The notes under the pieces: model-generated
The model's input: only the letters and a program-made list of their open reading frames with translations
What the model was told of the DNA's origin: nothing
The model's database searches: none
Shown here: positions 8,846-18,300 of the stretch, one piece after another
Layout of the letters: the number at the start of each line of letters is the position of its first letter
Position numbering within the stretch: the stretch's first letter is position 1
Assembly (NCBI GenBank): GCA_964221845.1
Contig: CAXPZW010000004.1
Coordinates: 1 to 25,394 of the forward strand
Direction: 5' to 3'
Origin: CAXPZW01 sp964221845
GTDB taxonomy: Bacteria; Bacteroidota; Bacteroidia; Flavobacteriales_D; Sanyastnellaceae
Length of the DNA: 25,394 nucleotides
Position numbers and translations under genes: made by a program

Positions 8846-8853
8846 CAAAGATA
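8846..8853 (-). promoter_or_regulatory. TAnnTTTG -7 element of lepA
   Basis: On the minus strand the bases read TATCTTTG, an exact TAnnTTTG match, 6 bases before the lepA ATG. As with rlmN, the spacing implies a leaderless or nearly leaderless transcript. The rest of the 240-bp gap to the sigma gene has no recognisable gene. Confidence 0.65.
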
Positions 8854-9079
8854 GTCTCCCGTGCTGCATTCCGCACCATCTGTGGGCCAGAGAACCAACC
8901 AACGGCTGAAAAAACAGGGAGTTGTTCGGCGTGCCGCGTTTTTTTTCGGGGGCTGGGCAACTTTTGAGACAAGGATGGAATCTTAACCACAACTGAGCGT
9001 GCAAGAATCCCGATGTCGGGAGTTGGGGAGACGGGTCAAAAGCCCAACCTTCAGGGTCGGCAATCGGAACGAAAGCCAC

Positions 9080-9640
9080 ATGAAGACCACCCAACAGCCC
9101 AAATCGGAAGCAGAATTGCTCGCAGGATGCCGCAGCGGAGACGCCCGGTGCCAGCGCGAATTCTACGAACGCTTTGCCGGACGCATGATGGCAGTATGCC
9201 GCCGCTACGGCAAAGACGAGGACGAGGCCAAGGACATGTTGCAAGAAGGCTTCATCCGGGTGTTCGAAAAGCTCGACCAGTACAGCGGCAAGGGAAGCCT
9301 TGAGGGCTGGATCAGAATGGTGGTCATCAACCACGCCTTGATTGTGATCCGGCGCACCAAGCACTACCGCAACGCCGCTGGTTTGGACGACGTCCAAGAG
9401 TTCACCTCTCACGAGGTGGGCGCATTGCAACAACTCTCGCAGGCCGAGCTCATGCAGCTGGTGACCGAGATGCCACAAGGGTACCGCACGGTGTTCAACC
9501 TGTTTGCCATCGAAGGCTACCCGCACAAAGAGATTGCCACCATGCTGGGCATCAGCGAAAGCACCAGCAAGACCCAATACCACAAGGCCCGGGCCCACCT
9601 GAAAAAGGCCCTGACCGCCCAAGAGAAACAACCGCAATGA
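9080..9640 (+). CDS. ECF-type RNA polymerase sigma-70 factor
   Basis: A 186-residue sigma factor with only regions 2 and 4. Region 2 spans about residues 25-90 (FYERFAGRMM, DEAKDMLQEGFIRVFEKLDQY, GSLEGWIRMVVINHAL). Region 4 spans about 125-178 (LVTEMPQGYRTVFNLFAIEGYPHKEIA, SESTSKTQYHKARAHLKKAL) and contains a normal helix-turn-helix. I chose ATG 9080; the frame also opens at 8999 but that extension is Arg-rich and unlike the family. It overlaps the next gene by ATGA, so the two are translationally coupled. In Bacteroidota such pairs are usually sigma factor and membrane-bound partner. Regulon unknown; the nidogen-like gene downstream is a candidate target by position only. Confidence 0.92.
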   Translation: MKTTQQPKSEAELLAGCRSGDARCQREFYERFAGRMMAVCRRYGKDEDEAKDMLQEGFIRVFEKLDQYSGKGSLEGWIRMVVINHALIVIRRTKHYRNAAGLDDVQEFTSHEVGALQQLSQAELMQLVTEMPQGYRTVFNLFAIEGYPHKEIATMLGISESTSKTQYHKARAHLKKALTAQEKQPQ

Positions 9641-10740
9641 GCGCAGAGAAGCACAACATCGAATCCCTCTTCCAGGACGCCCTGCAGCACGCAGAGCTCC
9701 CGGTAGATCCCGCTGTATGGCAGGGCATCAGCGCAGGGATCAGCGGTGCAGCTACCGGAGCAGCCGGAGCGGGCGCAGCGGGTGGATTGGGCCTGGCCGC
9801 CAAAGTGGCCATTGGGGTAGCCGTGGTGGCCGGCGTGGGCACCGGCGCGTGGTTCGCCACCCGCCCAGAAGCTCCCGTGGAACAGGCCGCTGTGCCGGCA
9901 ACCACCCAACAGGAGCACACCGAAGCCCCACAGCCAGAACAGCCTGCTGAGGCCACAACCACTCCCGAAGAAACCGTTGACTTCCACGCCGCTCAACAAC
10001 CCGCGCAGCAATCGGAAGCGACGCCGGCTACTACCGCCACATCGGATGTGGTAGAGGGCCAACCCACCGGTGACGCAGGCCAAACCAGCACGCCAACTGA
10101 AGTGGCATCCACGCCTCCACAGGACGAGCTGCCTCCCGCGGATCCCATGCATTCACCGCCGCCTACCCCTGGTCCCGGAATGATCGACCAAGTGGTGGCC
10201 CCGGACCTCAACTTGAGCGCTGTGTTTGACACCGTGCGCATGGACCCAGTGGTGCCGCAGTACGTGCTGCAAGCCCAATACAGCGACGCCCATGCCTACA
10301 CCTGGTTGGTGGACGGCAAGCAAGTGAGCACCGAGCGTCAATTCGCCTACCTCTTTGAGGATGCGGGCCTGACCGAAGTGACCCTGATTGCTGCTGACTG
10401 CAGCGGCGCCACTGAACGCTACACCCTCTCGGTAGATATTCCTGAGATCCCTGAGAGCAGCGTGACTCCGGCCAACGTGTTCTCGCCCGGCAACGACGCG
10501 TACAACAACACTTACGATTTGGAGGCCATGAGCGCGTATTGCACGCTGCTGCGCATGCAGGTGTTTGACGCCTCTGGAACCCTTGTGTTTGAGACCGATG
10601 CGGACACCCGCACCTGGAACGGAACCGACCTTTACGGAAACAACTGCCCCAGTGGGCGATACCTGATAAAATATTGGATGCGCGGTGACGACGGCGTCAT
10701 GCACGACGGTCGTGCGGATGTCACGCTGTTCGCACCTTGA
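9637..10740 (+). CDS. One-pass membrane protein with PKD-like and CHU_C-like outer domains; candidate anti-sigma factor
   Basis: A 367-residue protein coupled to the sigma factor by a 4-bp ATGA overlap. Residues 1-35 form a short cytoplasmic segment (IESLFQDALQHAELPVDPAVWQGI) resembling the N-termini of Bacteroidota anti-sigma-like proteins. An Ala/Gly-rich transmembrane segment follows at about 51-74. Residues about 75-190 are a Pro/Thr/Glu/Gln-rich linker. Residues about 205-265 look PKD-like (AYTWLVDGKQVSTERQFAYLFE). Residues about 275-367 resemble the gliding-motility-associated C-terminal domain (TPANVFSPGNDAYNNTY, MQVFDASGTLVFETD, SGRYLIKY). The topology inferred is N-terminus inside, linker crossing the periplasm. 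Anti-sigma activity is inferred from coupling and the N-terminal segment; there is no zinc-binding or FecR motif. Confidence 0.75.
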   Translation: MSAEKHNIESLFQDALQHAELPVDPAVWQGISAGISGAATGAAGAGAAGGLGLAAKVAIGVAVVAGVGTGAWFATRPEAPVEQAAVPATTQQEHTEAPQPEQPAEATTTPEETVDFHAAQQPAQQSEATPATTATSDVVEGQPTGDAGQTSTPTEVASTPPQDELPPADPMHSPPPTPGPGMIDQVVAPDLNLSAVFDTVRMDPVVPQYVLQAQYSDAHAYTWLVDGKQVSTERQFAYLFEDAGLTEVTLIAADCSGATERYTLSVDIPEIPESSVTPANVFSPGNDAYNNTYDLEAMSAYCTLLRMQVFDASGTLVFETDADTRTWNGTDLYGNNCPSGRYLIKYWMRGDDGVMHDGRADVTLFAP

Positions 10741-10746
10741 TTCATG

Positions 10747-10754
10747 TATATTTG
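10747..10754 (+). promoter_or_regulatory. TAnnTTTG -7 element upstream of the nidogen-like gene
   Basis: tatatttg is an exact match to TAnnTTTG and begins 7 bases after the stop of the preceding gene, leaving a leader of about 70 bases before ATG 10828. No convincing -33 TTG at the usual distance. It suggests the large gene is transcribed independently of the sigma operon. Confidence 0.55.
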
Positions 10755-10827
10755 TGGGCCTTTGCGGCGCAGTGAAATGCACGCTGGCCGCCAAAAGCAC
10801 CCTTGCTAGAACGGATAATTCGACACG

Positions 10828-13800
10828 ATGAAGAAACTGCTGATTGCACTGGCACTTGCCTTGCCCGCCGTGGCACTGAACGCACAAAGCGAACAGGCTC
10901 CGGCCGCTGATCCCGCAGATTGGAAAGCAAACTTCAAAAACCTCTCCCACGAGGAGCGCGGTGCCCTGTACACCGACCCCAACGTGGACCAAGAGGAATT
11001 GCGCGCCTACCTCGAAAGCTTGCGCATTGACAACCCTGGCTATGCAGCCCGCTCTTCAAGCGGCGGTGGCGGCGGCGAGGGCTTTTCTTGCGACGCGTGG
11101 TACGACCACAACCAGCTCGAGTCTGAGTTCATCTTCCCCGATGACTGGATGCAGTTCGACGGCGGATGTGGTGCAGGCGGCGCAGTAGATGCGTTCTTCG
11201 GCCCGATTGAAATCCCCTTTGACTTCTGCTTCTTTGGCCAGTCGTTCTCTGAGGTGTACATCAACACCAAGGGTACGGTCACCTTCGATGAGCCCATGTG
11301 TGACTGGACTCCCGAGGCTATTCCCAACGCCGATTACGATCAGATTGCCGGTTTCTGGCAGGATGGTGACTTCACCGCTGCCGGTTACGTGCAGTACGAA
11401 GTGTTGCCTGATGCGATTGTGATCTCCTTCATCGACCAGGGGTACTACAACGGCAACGCCGACCTGGTGAATACGTTCCAGATCATCATCACCGACGGTG
11501 CCAGCACAGTATTGGGTGCGGGCAACAACGTCGGGTTCCTCTACCAAGACATGCAATGGGCGCACGGCGACGTGGGTGCCAATGGCGGTTTTGACGGTCC
11601 TTCACCTGCGGTAGTGGGTGTGGATGACGCCGGTACCGAGAACGGTTTCCAAATCGCGCGCATCAACTTCAACACCGACGAATACGACGGTCCATACAAC
11701 GGATCTGACGGGATAGACTGGTTGGATTACAAGAGTTTCATCTTCTCGATTTGTGACGAGAACGGCGAGGCCTACTCCAACTACCCACCGGTGTCTTCGG
11801 ACCAAATTGGCGGGATCAACGGAGAACTTCCGGATGTGGCCAATTGCGACACCATTTTCGTGTGTACCAACGAGTTCCAAGACTTTGGGCTCACCTACCT
11901 CTCTCCAGAGGACGACCAGCTGCTCACCATTGAATTCGACGATCCTTCTGGCGTGATCCAGGACGTGACCGAAGTGGGTGAGGACTGGGTAACCATCGCT
12001 GGTACCATCTTCGGTGACCCATCCCTGCAGGGCGATCATACGGTAACCGTAACGGTCACCGACAACGGCACTCCCGCACAATCCTTGACCCAAACCTTCA
12101 TCGTAAGCGTGCTTGAGCTTGAGGCCCCCATCATGGAAATCTTGGGCGACTCGGTCTTCTGTTCCATCGACGGTACGCTGCTCACCGTAGAGCCAAGCGA
12201 CTTGGACTACTACGACTGGAGTTTTGATTCCTGCGACGGTTCGCCCGAATGCCAGGTGAACTTCAACGGCACCGTTACCGTGGAAGGCTTCCTGGGTCCG
12301 TGCAAGAACACCGCTTCGATTGACATTGACCCGAGTGACTACTTCATCCCGGGCATCGAGCCGGAACCCATCTTCCTCTGCTCGGACGAATGCGCCGAGG
12401 TCTGCTCGGAAGACGAATGGGCAGAATACTTCTGGGAAGTCTGGGATGCCCCCGAAGGCATCGACAACTCCGGCGCAGAAATCTGTACGGACGATCCCAC
12501 CGCCGCGTGTATTGAAGTGCGCCCAGGCTACTACCGCTTGCAAGCCACCGACGAGGCCGGCTGTGAGGGCCAGAATATCTTCCAGATCTTCGACGCCAGC
12601 TACGTGCCACCTGCGTTGCCAGACACCCTGTTCTGCAACGAACTCACCCCACTCGACCTGGTAGGTATCGGTGCTCCTGAAGAAGGTACCCTCAACATCT
12701 ACCTGGACACCGACGACCCCGACGGTTGGAACGAGGCGTTCCTGATTGTGACCGTGACCAGCGCACCGCCATCAGTCAGCACCATTGAATACATCATCAC
12801 CATGCCCGAAGGCTTGGCGTTCTACAACACCTCGGTGAACATCGAGACCTTCGCGGAAATCACCGTGGAGTATGTGCCGGGTTCGTCTGACGGCAACGAC
12901 CTGCAGTCGGTATGGCTGTTTAACTGTGGCAACAACAACGTGACCACGTTTGCAGGTGAAAACGCCGACAACATTGACAACTCGGATCCTGACTTCCCAC
13001 TTGAAGCTGGCATTATCTACGATGAAGTCGGCGCTTGTGACGTCAACCCACTCGAGGGGTCTTGGGCTTGGGAATACTGCGACGCTTCGGCCGAAGTGCC
13101 CGATGCGACTTTCTCGGACCTCACCCAGTACACCACCACCTTCACCCCGGGTGCCTTTGGTCAGTACACCCTGACCTTCACCGACGAGGTGTGTGGCGAC
13201 GACCGTGAGTACATCATCGAATGGAGCGAACCCCCCGTGGCCGACCTCGATCCTGAGAACTACAACCTCTGCGACGAGGAGTCGGTGCAAATCGCCCCAG
13301 ACCTCGCTGAAGGCGTAGCATGTGCGGTGAACTGGACGTGGGAAGCCAACCAGCTGATCAACACCACCTCGCTGCCCGACTACACCGAATCCAGCGACGG
13401 CTCGTTCATCACCGTGAACGGCACCGGGTTCTACGAGAATTGGGAGTTCATTGCCACCGCCACCAACGGTTGTGGTTCGTCAAGCGTCACTGCCAACGTG
13501 GTGGTACACGCCGACTTTGAACTGGACCTGGACAACCAGTACATCATCTGCGATGGTGGCGAGTTGACCCTGGATCCCACCTCAGGCATGCCTGACTTGG
13601 CCTACACCTGGAGCTGCACCGGCCCGTGTGAAGGCTTCACTGACGGCGACACCTCACCCAACTTGGACGTGACCGGCGACGGTACCTACAGCGTAGAGGT
13701 GACCAACGGCTGCTTCACCTACACCGAGACCACCGAGGTGGCCTTCAGCCCGCCCTGGATTGGCGAGTGGGACGGCACCATCCTCGAATGTGAGGAGGAC

Positions 13801-14547
13801 TTCATCACCGTGTGTACCGACGACCTCGAGAACGCACTGCCTGACGGATTCACCCACACGTGGATCATCAACGGCAGCAGCACCAGCACCGACGACTGCG
13901 TGACCTTCGAGTCTGCCGGTCAACTGGCCATCGAGGTGTACGACGCCGTCTGTGACCAGACCTACACCGACGAAACCAACATCCAGATCACCACTGCTCC
14001 AAACCTGTCCATCTCGCCCAACCCCTTGGACACCGCCATCGTTTGTCCTACAGAGGTGGAGACCTTTAGCATTGGTGTGGTCTTCTCAGGCAACATCGAG
14101 TGGACCTTGGAGAACTGCGATGGTACTACCATCGACTTGGGCAGCGAGGAAAGCGTGCAGCTGTCCTCAGACACCTTCCCGATTGACTGCTTGGATCAGG
14201 TGCAGTACCTGACCATGGAATATGAAAACAGCTGTGGCGATCAAACCGCAACGTGGCCTGTGCAAGCGAGCAACTGCCAGTTGATCCTGCCGAACGTGTT
14301 CACGCCTGACGGTGACATTTACAACAACACCTTTACCGTGCTCGGCCTCGAGAAATTCGACCGTACGTCACTGCAAGTGTTCAACCGCTGGGGCAACTTG
14401 GTATTCGAATCAGACAATTATAACAACACCTGGCGCGCAGACGACCTGCCAGCCGGTACATACTACTACGTAATCCAAGTGTTCGACAGCACCGACGAAG
14501 TGCTGGACGAGTATGCAGATTACCTCACGATCTTCCGAAAGGACTGA
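10828..14547 (+). CDS. Secreted nidogen-like (NIDO) protein with CHU_C T9SS-type B tail
   Basis: A 1239-residue protein. The signal peptide is MKKLLIALALALPAVALNAQ. After a short acidic helical stretch and a Gly/Ser linker, residues about 85-310 form a nidogen-like domain (IPFDFCFFGQ, VYINTKGTVTF, IAGFWQDGD, NTFQIIITDGAS, VGFLYQDMQW, ending near SFIFSICDENGE). A cadherin-like segment follows (about 335-435), then many Cys-containing Ig/PKD-like modules. Residues about 1153-1239 are a classic CHU_C domain (LPNVFTPDGDIYNNTFTV, VFNRWGNLVFESD, DLPAGTYYY). Export by the type IX system and a surface location follow from family knowledge; the ligand is unknown. A good terminator follows. A 5'-truncated diverged copy of residues about 1025-1082 lies at 19228-19404. 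Confidence 0.88.
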   Translation: MKKLLIALALALPAVALNAQSEQAPAADPADWKANFKNLSHEERGALYTDPNVDQEELRAYLESLRIDNPGYAARSSSGGGGGEGFSCDAWYDHNQLESEFIFPDDWMQFDGGCGAGGAVDAFFGPIEIPFDFCFFGQSFSEVYINTKGTVTFDEPMCDWTPEAIPNADYDQIAGFWQDGDFTAAGYVQYEVLPDAIVISFIDQGYYNGNADLVNTFQIIITDGASTVLGAGNNVGFLYQDMQWAHGDVGANGGFDGPSPAVVGVDDAGTENGFQIARINFNTDEYDGPYNGSDGIDWLDYKSFIFSICDENGEAYSNYPPVSSDQIGGINGELPDVANCDTIFVCTNEFQDFGLTYLSPEDDQLLTIEFDDPSGVIQDVTEVGEDWVTIAGTIFGDPSLQGDHTVTVTVTDNGTPAQSLTQTFIVSVLELEAPIMEILGDSVFCSIDGTLLTVEPSDLDYYDWSFDSCDGSPECQVNFNGTVTVEGFLGPCKNTASIDIDPSDYFIPGIEPEPIFLCSDECAEVCSEDEWAEYFWEVWDAPEGIDNSGAEICTDDPTAACIEVRPGYYRLQATDEAGCEGQNIFQIFDASYVPPALPDTLFCNELTPLDLVGIGAPEEGTLNIYLDTDDPDGWNEAFLIVTVTSAPPSVSTIEYIITMPEGLAFYNTSVNIETFAEITVEYVPGSSDGNDLQSVWLFNCGNNNVTTFAGENADNIDNSDPDFPLEAGIIYDEVGACDVNPLEGSWAWEYCDASAEVPDATFSDLTQYTTTFTPGAFGQYTLTFTDEVCGDDREYIIEWSEPPVADLDPENYNLCDEESVQIAPDLAEGVACAVNWTWEANQLINTTSLPDYTESSDGSFITVNGTGFYENWEFIATATNGCGSSSVTANVVVHADFELDLDNQYIICDGGELTLDPTSGMPDLAYTWSCTGPCEGFTDGDTSPNLDVTGDGTYSVEVTNGCFTYTETTEVAFSPPWIGEWDGTILECEEDFITVCTDDLENALPDGFTHTWIINGSSTSTDDCVTFESAGQLAIEVYDAVCDQTYTDETNIQITTAPNLSISPNPLDTAIVCPTEVETFSIGVVFSGNIEWTLENCDGTTIDLGSEESVQLSSDTFPIDCLDQVQYLTMEYENSCGDQTATWPVQASNCQLILPNVFTPDGDIYNNTFTVLGLEKFDRTSLQVFNRWGNLVFESDNYNNTWRADDLPAGTYYYVIQVFDSTDEVLDEYADYLTIFRKD

Positions 14548-14572
14548 TCCGATGGGTTCGGATTGCAATTTC

Positions 14573-14603
14573 AAGGGCCGCTCGAAAGAGTGGCCCTTTT
14601 TTT
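14573..14603 (+). terminator. Rho-independent terminator of the nidogen-like gene
   Basis: An 11-bp stem with one G-T pair (aagggccgctc at 14573-14583, gagtggccctt at 14588-14598), a GAAA loop, and a run of seven T (14597-14603). The last two T and next A are the reverse-strand stop codon of the Sun-tail fragment. The equivalent hairpin is missing at the right-hand junction (19408). Confidence 0.9.
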
Positions 14604-14676
14604 AGGCCTGTAAGTGGCGGATGCGCCAGTGTTTGGGGTAGTAGTTGTTGATGCGGTTGCCTAGGGATTTGCCCAG
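14595..14676. repeat. Left copy of 82-bp near-identical direct repeat bordering the island
   Basis: It matches 19408-19489 at 81 of 82 bases (T/C at 14611/19424), starting in the T tract of the terminator and running into the Sun-family 3' end. Beyond 14676 the match falls sharply to about 75-80%. To the left of 14595 the two junctions differ: this side has the terminator hairpin, the other has a nidogen-gene fragment. Confidence 0.9.
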
Positions 14677-14819
14677 TCCTAGGGTGTGACCCTGGTAAGT
14701 AAATCGGGTCCAGCCCTTGGGAGCGTCGGCGGCAAACGGCTGACGCGCCAAGTATGTAAGCGCAGCCTTCCGATCGAGTTCAACCGGTGTGCCGGGAAAT
14801 GACAACACGTGGGACTGCG
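14602..14819 (-). pseudogene. 3' fragment of a diverged Sun-family rRNA methyltransferase gene
   Basis: The minus-strand frame encodes 71 residues homologous to the C-terminus of the intact Sun-family protein at 19415-20746 (QSHVLS...LGLGKSLGNRINNYYPKHWRIRHLQA), with about 7 amino-acid differences and the same TAA stop. Homology stops abruptly at about 14819; no catalytic domain is present, so it cannot be functional. Outside the last 82 bases most nucleotide differences are synonymous, which suggests this tail diverged while part of a working gene, for example in another strain or species. An open frame extends to 14949 by chance. Confidence 0.85.
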
Positions 14820-14879
14820 GTCCACTTGGGCGAGAAGTGGGATTCAGGAATTGCACTTCGTACGGGGTCTGTTGGCTGC

Positions 14880-15320
14880 TTACTCGGGCACGATACTGAA
14901 GCTGCCTTGTTGCACGGTGTCCGCATAGATCTCTCTGGTCAGCAACCAAACGTAGTCACCGGGTTCCAGAGCCGCAGTGTTAAAGGAGAAGGTGTTTATG
15001 CCTGACTTCAATCCTGATTCGTATATGGTTTTTACCAACTGACCTTCAGGAGTCAAAATACGCGCGCGCCAATCGTGCCCGCGCTTGTCCACAAATACGC
15101 TGATGGCACAACGTTCAACTGAAAAGTCGTACCAAGCGGTGTCTGATGGAAAGCTGCGATCGAAGGCTTCATGCATGATGGCCTTCACCTTGAGAGTGCT
15201 GTCGGGCGATGCATGTTCTACAGCAGGTTCAGAAGAGACTGGAGGTCGATCTCCACAAGAAATGAAGATGCCAGCCGAAAGGGCTGGCATCATCACATAT
15301 TTCAAAAAAGAAGAATTCAT
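14880..15320 (-). CDS. Small lipoprotein with a sorting-tail/FlgD-Ig-like domain
   Basis: A 146-residue protein. Its signal sequence ends in a lipobox (GIFISC, cysteine at about residue 22), so it should be a lipoprotein. The C-terminal half (ARILTPEGQLVKTI, GINTFSFNTAALEPGDYVWLL) has the strand pattern of FlgD-Ig-like and type A T9SS sorting domains. It starts 5 bases after the stop of the 1208-residue gene and is surely co-transcribed with it. Lower GC than the flanking core genes. Function unknown; a helper or anchor for the large partner is a guess. Confidence 0.75.
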   Translation of the reverse strand: MNSSFLKYVMMPALSAGIFISCGDRPPVSSEPAVEHASPDSTLKVKAIMHEAFDRSFPSDTAWYDFSVERCAISVFVDKRGHDWRARILTPEGQLVKTIYESGLKSGINTFSFNTAALEPGDYVWLLTREIYADTVQQGSFSIVPE

Positions 15321-15325
15321 GATTG

Positions 15326-18300
15326 TTACTCGGAAATAGAATTACAGTTCGTTCCGAACTCTGCCAAAATGACCAACAAATCTGCAGATCCGATGCTACC
15401 GTCTCCATCCAGGTCCGAGGGACAATCAGAAGTGACACTGAATACACATGAACCATCATCATTCAGGGCCAACGGATCGAAGTTATCCGCATCGGGATAG
15501 GTGCATCCGTCACATGAATGGTCACAGCTTCCGTCATCATCGGTCGCCAATGGATCGAAGTTACAAGCAGTTGAGCTGGTGCAACCGAGCGTACATGCCA
15601 CGGCTCCAGGATATGCAAAGTTGGCGATGGAAAGCGTTGCCGCTCCGCAGCATGAATCCGTCGATTCTACAGCAAACCCGAATTCATCTCCAGCTTCTAG
15701 GTAAACATAGACCACACCGCTTGCGAAGGTTAAGACAGGATTAGTAATCAAAACCCAGGTGCCATTCAGGTAATATGCTGGATCGAAACCGGCATTGCCA
15801 TCATCTGTCGTGTAGTCGTATGTGAATGAATAGAGGCCACTTACAGGAACAGTGATGATGGCAGATGTGTAGATATTCATTCCTCCAGAAGAGTTGTTCT
15901 GACCAACAATGGTACAACCGTGTTCGGTGAAGGTTACCGTTCCGTCGCCTCCGTCATAGCCCAGCGTCCAATTGTCTGCATCAAAATCTCCGAAGAATCC
16001 GGCTACACGCCCTTCTGCTGTATTGACAATGTTTCCGCAATCATCCAGGTAAAGACATCCGGTATCACAACCCGTGGCTGAAGGGCAGTAGTTTACCGCA
16101 AGGATGTCATCACAGCCATCAGGCAGGTTGCATGAGCCATCATCGCATCCTGCGGTCGGATCATAATTACAAGCCGATGGGATGTTACAGCCGGGGAGGG
16201 TACAGCTGCCATCATCGATGACAGCTCCTGCATCATAGTTGCATGCTCCTATATCGGTACATCCTGAGCATGTCGCATCACCCACAACAATCGTTGCAAT
16301 GGTGGTTTGACCAGATCCAGTTGCTGGACGGAATCCGGGATATGTTACCGTCGAAGTCCCGCAATTAAAATCCCAGGAGTAGTTGGTGTTCATGTAATAA
16401 ACACCGGGAATGAGGGGTGCAGCAAATAGATCGGAGAAGGTGAATGGGCCGTCGTTGTTCAAGGACAAGCATGCCGAATACTCGCCGTTGATTCTTCCAT
16501 AGGCCTGAGTAATGCAACCCGGACAACCTGATCCGGTCAAGGAGAAGTCACCAGAGACGTCAATGGAAATGTCTTGTCCTGGATCGACATACACGACGTT
16601 ACCCATACCATTCATGTCCAGGGAGCTGATGGTCAGTGTTCTACTCAGTCCTGTGGAAACAAGCGGGAAGCTGGTGTTGCTGACATCAGCAATGCTACAT
16701 CCGCTTGCGCCATCGCAGGTTGGAATCAAACATGATCCATCATCACACCCGGCGGTATTGTCGTAGTTACAGGCCATTGGGTTGATACATCCCGGGAATA
16801 CACAACTGCCATCGTCACAAATAGCGGCAGGCGAATAGTTACATGCACCGCCATCGGTACATCCTGAAAATCCGCCGCCGTCGCCAGCAGTGAATGGGAG
16901 AGAAGTGTCTCCGTTTCCAGTGAACAGGGGGACTCCATCCAACGTGATTGACCATTCTCCACCTCCACTGGCAAAGGCGTTGAAGGTGTAGCATCCATCC
17001 GCCAAACATTCATCAATAAATGTAGGCACAAGGCCCGTGTTCGATCCAGAACTGACGATTAGTCCCGTTACGTTGTCAACGATATTGTACGAGACGTTGT
17101 TCCCGCCGAAAATAAAGTCTGCTTCAAGGTAAATTTGTGCGCACACTTCAAAGCAGCAATCACCGCTATCACAGCCAGCTGTAGCATCGAAATTGCATGC
17201 CGCTGCATCCTGGCAACCAGGGAACGTGCAAGATCCATCGTCAATGGTTGCCGTAGGGTCGTAGTTACATGCTGTGCTGCTGGTGCATCCCAGGCAGCTG
17301 ACCAAGTCGCAAGAACCGTCATCTGCTGTCGCATCTGGGTTAAAGTTGCAGGCAGAAGGGTCTGTACAACCTTCGATTTGGCCTAGAATTTCAGCTACCC
17401 ACACTCCGTAGCTGTTTCCGGTGCCGTACTGACCGTAAAACCATACTTCTGGTGAAGTCTGGCCTTCGCGCCAGCAACCACCGATGTAGTCGCCCCAGCG
17501 GTCCGCATTGATGGGAGAAGAACCGGCCTGAATCTGAACCGAAGAACTCCAGTCCATGTTCGCGTCCATCTGGACTACCCTGAATTCTGGATATGAGGTA
17601 GGTGAAACCCGCACATATCCAATCATGGCAGACTGGTCGTAGTTGGTCTCGCTGGTCGCCCAGGGAACAATCCAGGGGTATGTGCAATCAAAGCCCGCTG
17701 CACCGAAGTCTGAAGAAGTAGCCGTTGCAGTATTTACATCAATGATGTGGTACCGCAATTCGGCGAAGCCCGAACCATTGTCCACGGCATGGGCGAAGTG
17801 GAGCTTTCCATTTCCTCCGTAAAAACCAGAACGAATGCGATCTCCACCGGTATCAAGTATATCGGAGCTGCCCAGTTGAGCCGCACCTGATGCGGACGAC
17901 CAGTTCTCGACATCCACCGTGAAGGTTTGCAAAAGGGGAGAATCCGACGTGGCCGCGGTAATGTTCATGTAGGCCATGTTGTCGGTGTAGCTTGGGCCGT
18001 ATGTGGCCATGTAAATCCCTTCCCCATAGCCCCCGAAATAGGACTGGAGCGGTACAATCGTAAAGGCATTTGGATTTGGGCCGATCAACTGTGCCTGTGC
18101 CCAATACACCCAACTGATGAAGCCGCCGACATGGCCAGGTCCTTCGGTAATGGAATACACCCTGGTGTTCTGCCACGATCCCGCATCGGAAAACATGTTT
18201 CCGGTAACGTAGAAATCCGAATCACTGTAGCCGATGTTCGGATAGTCAAACCAGTTTGTTGCATCGTCCACGTTCGCAGTGATTTTATAGAACCACCAGC

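Noticed and set aside
8999..9079. Upstream start of the sigma factor at 8999
   Set aside because: The extra 27 residues are Arg-rich and unlike sigma factors; the later ATG gives the normal length.
8840..9637. N-terminal extension of the lepA reading frame
   Set aside because: It runs antisense through the sigma factor gene, and LepA's conserved start and a promoter element place the ATG at 8839.
14820..14949. Continuation of the Sun-tail frame as a 115-residue gene
   Set aside because: The upstream part overlaps the end of the lipoprotein gene in another frame and has no similarity to Sun proteins.
15446..17371. CRISPR array or DNA-level tandem repeat
   Set aside because: The repetition is at protein level, with variable spacing and diverged DNA.
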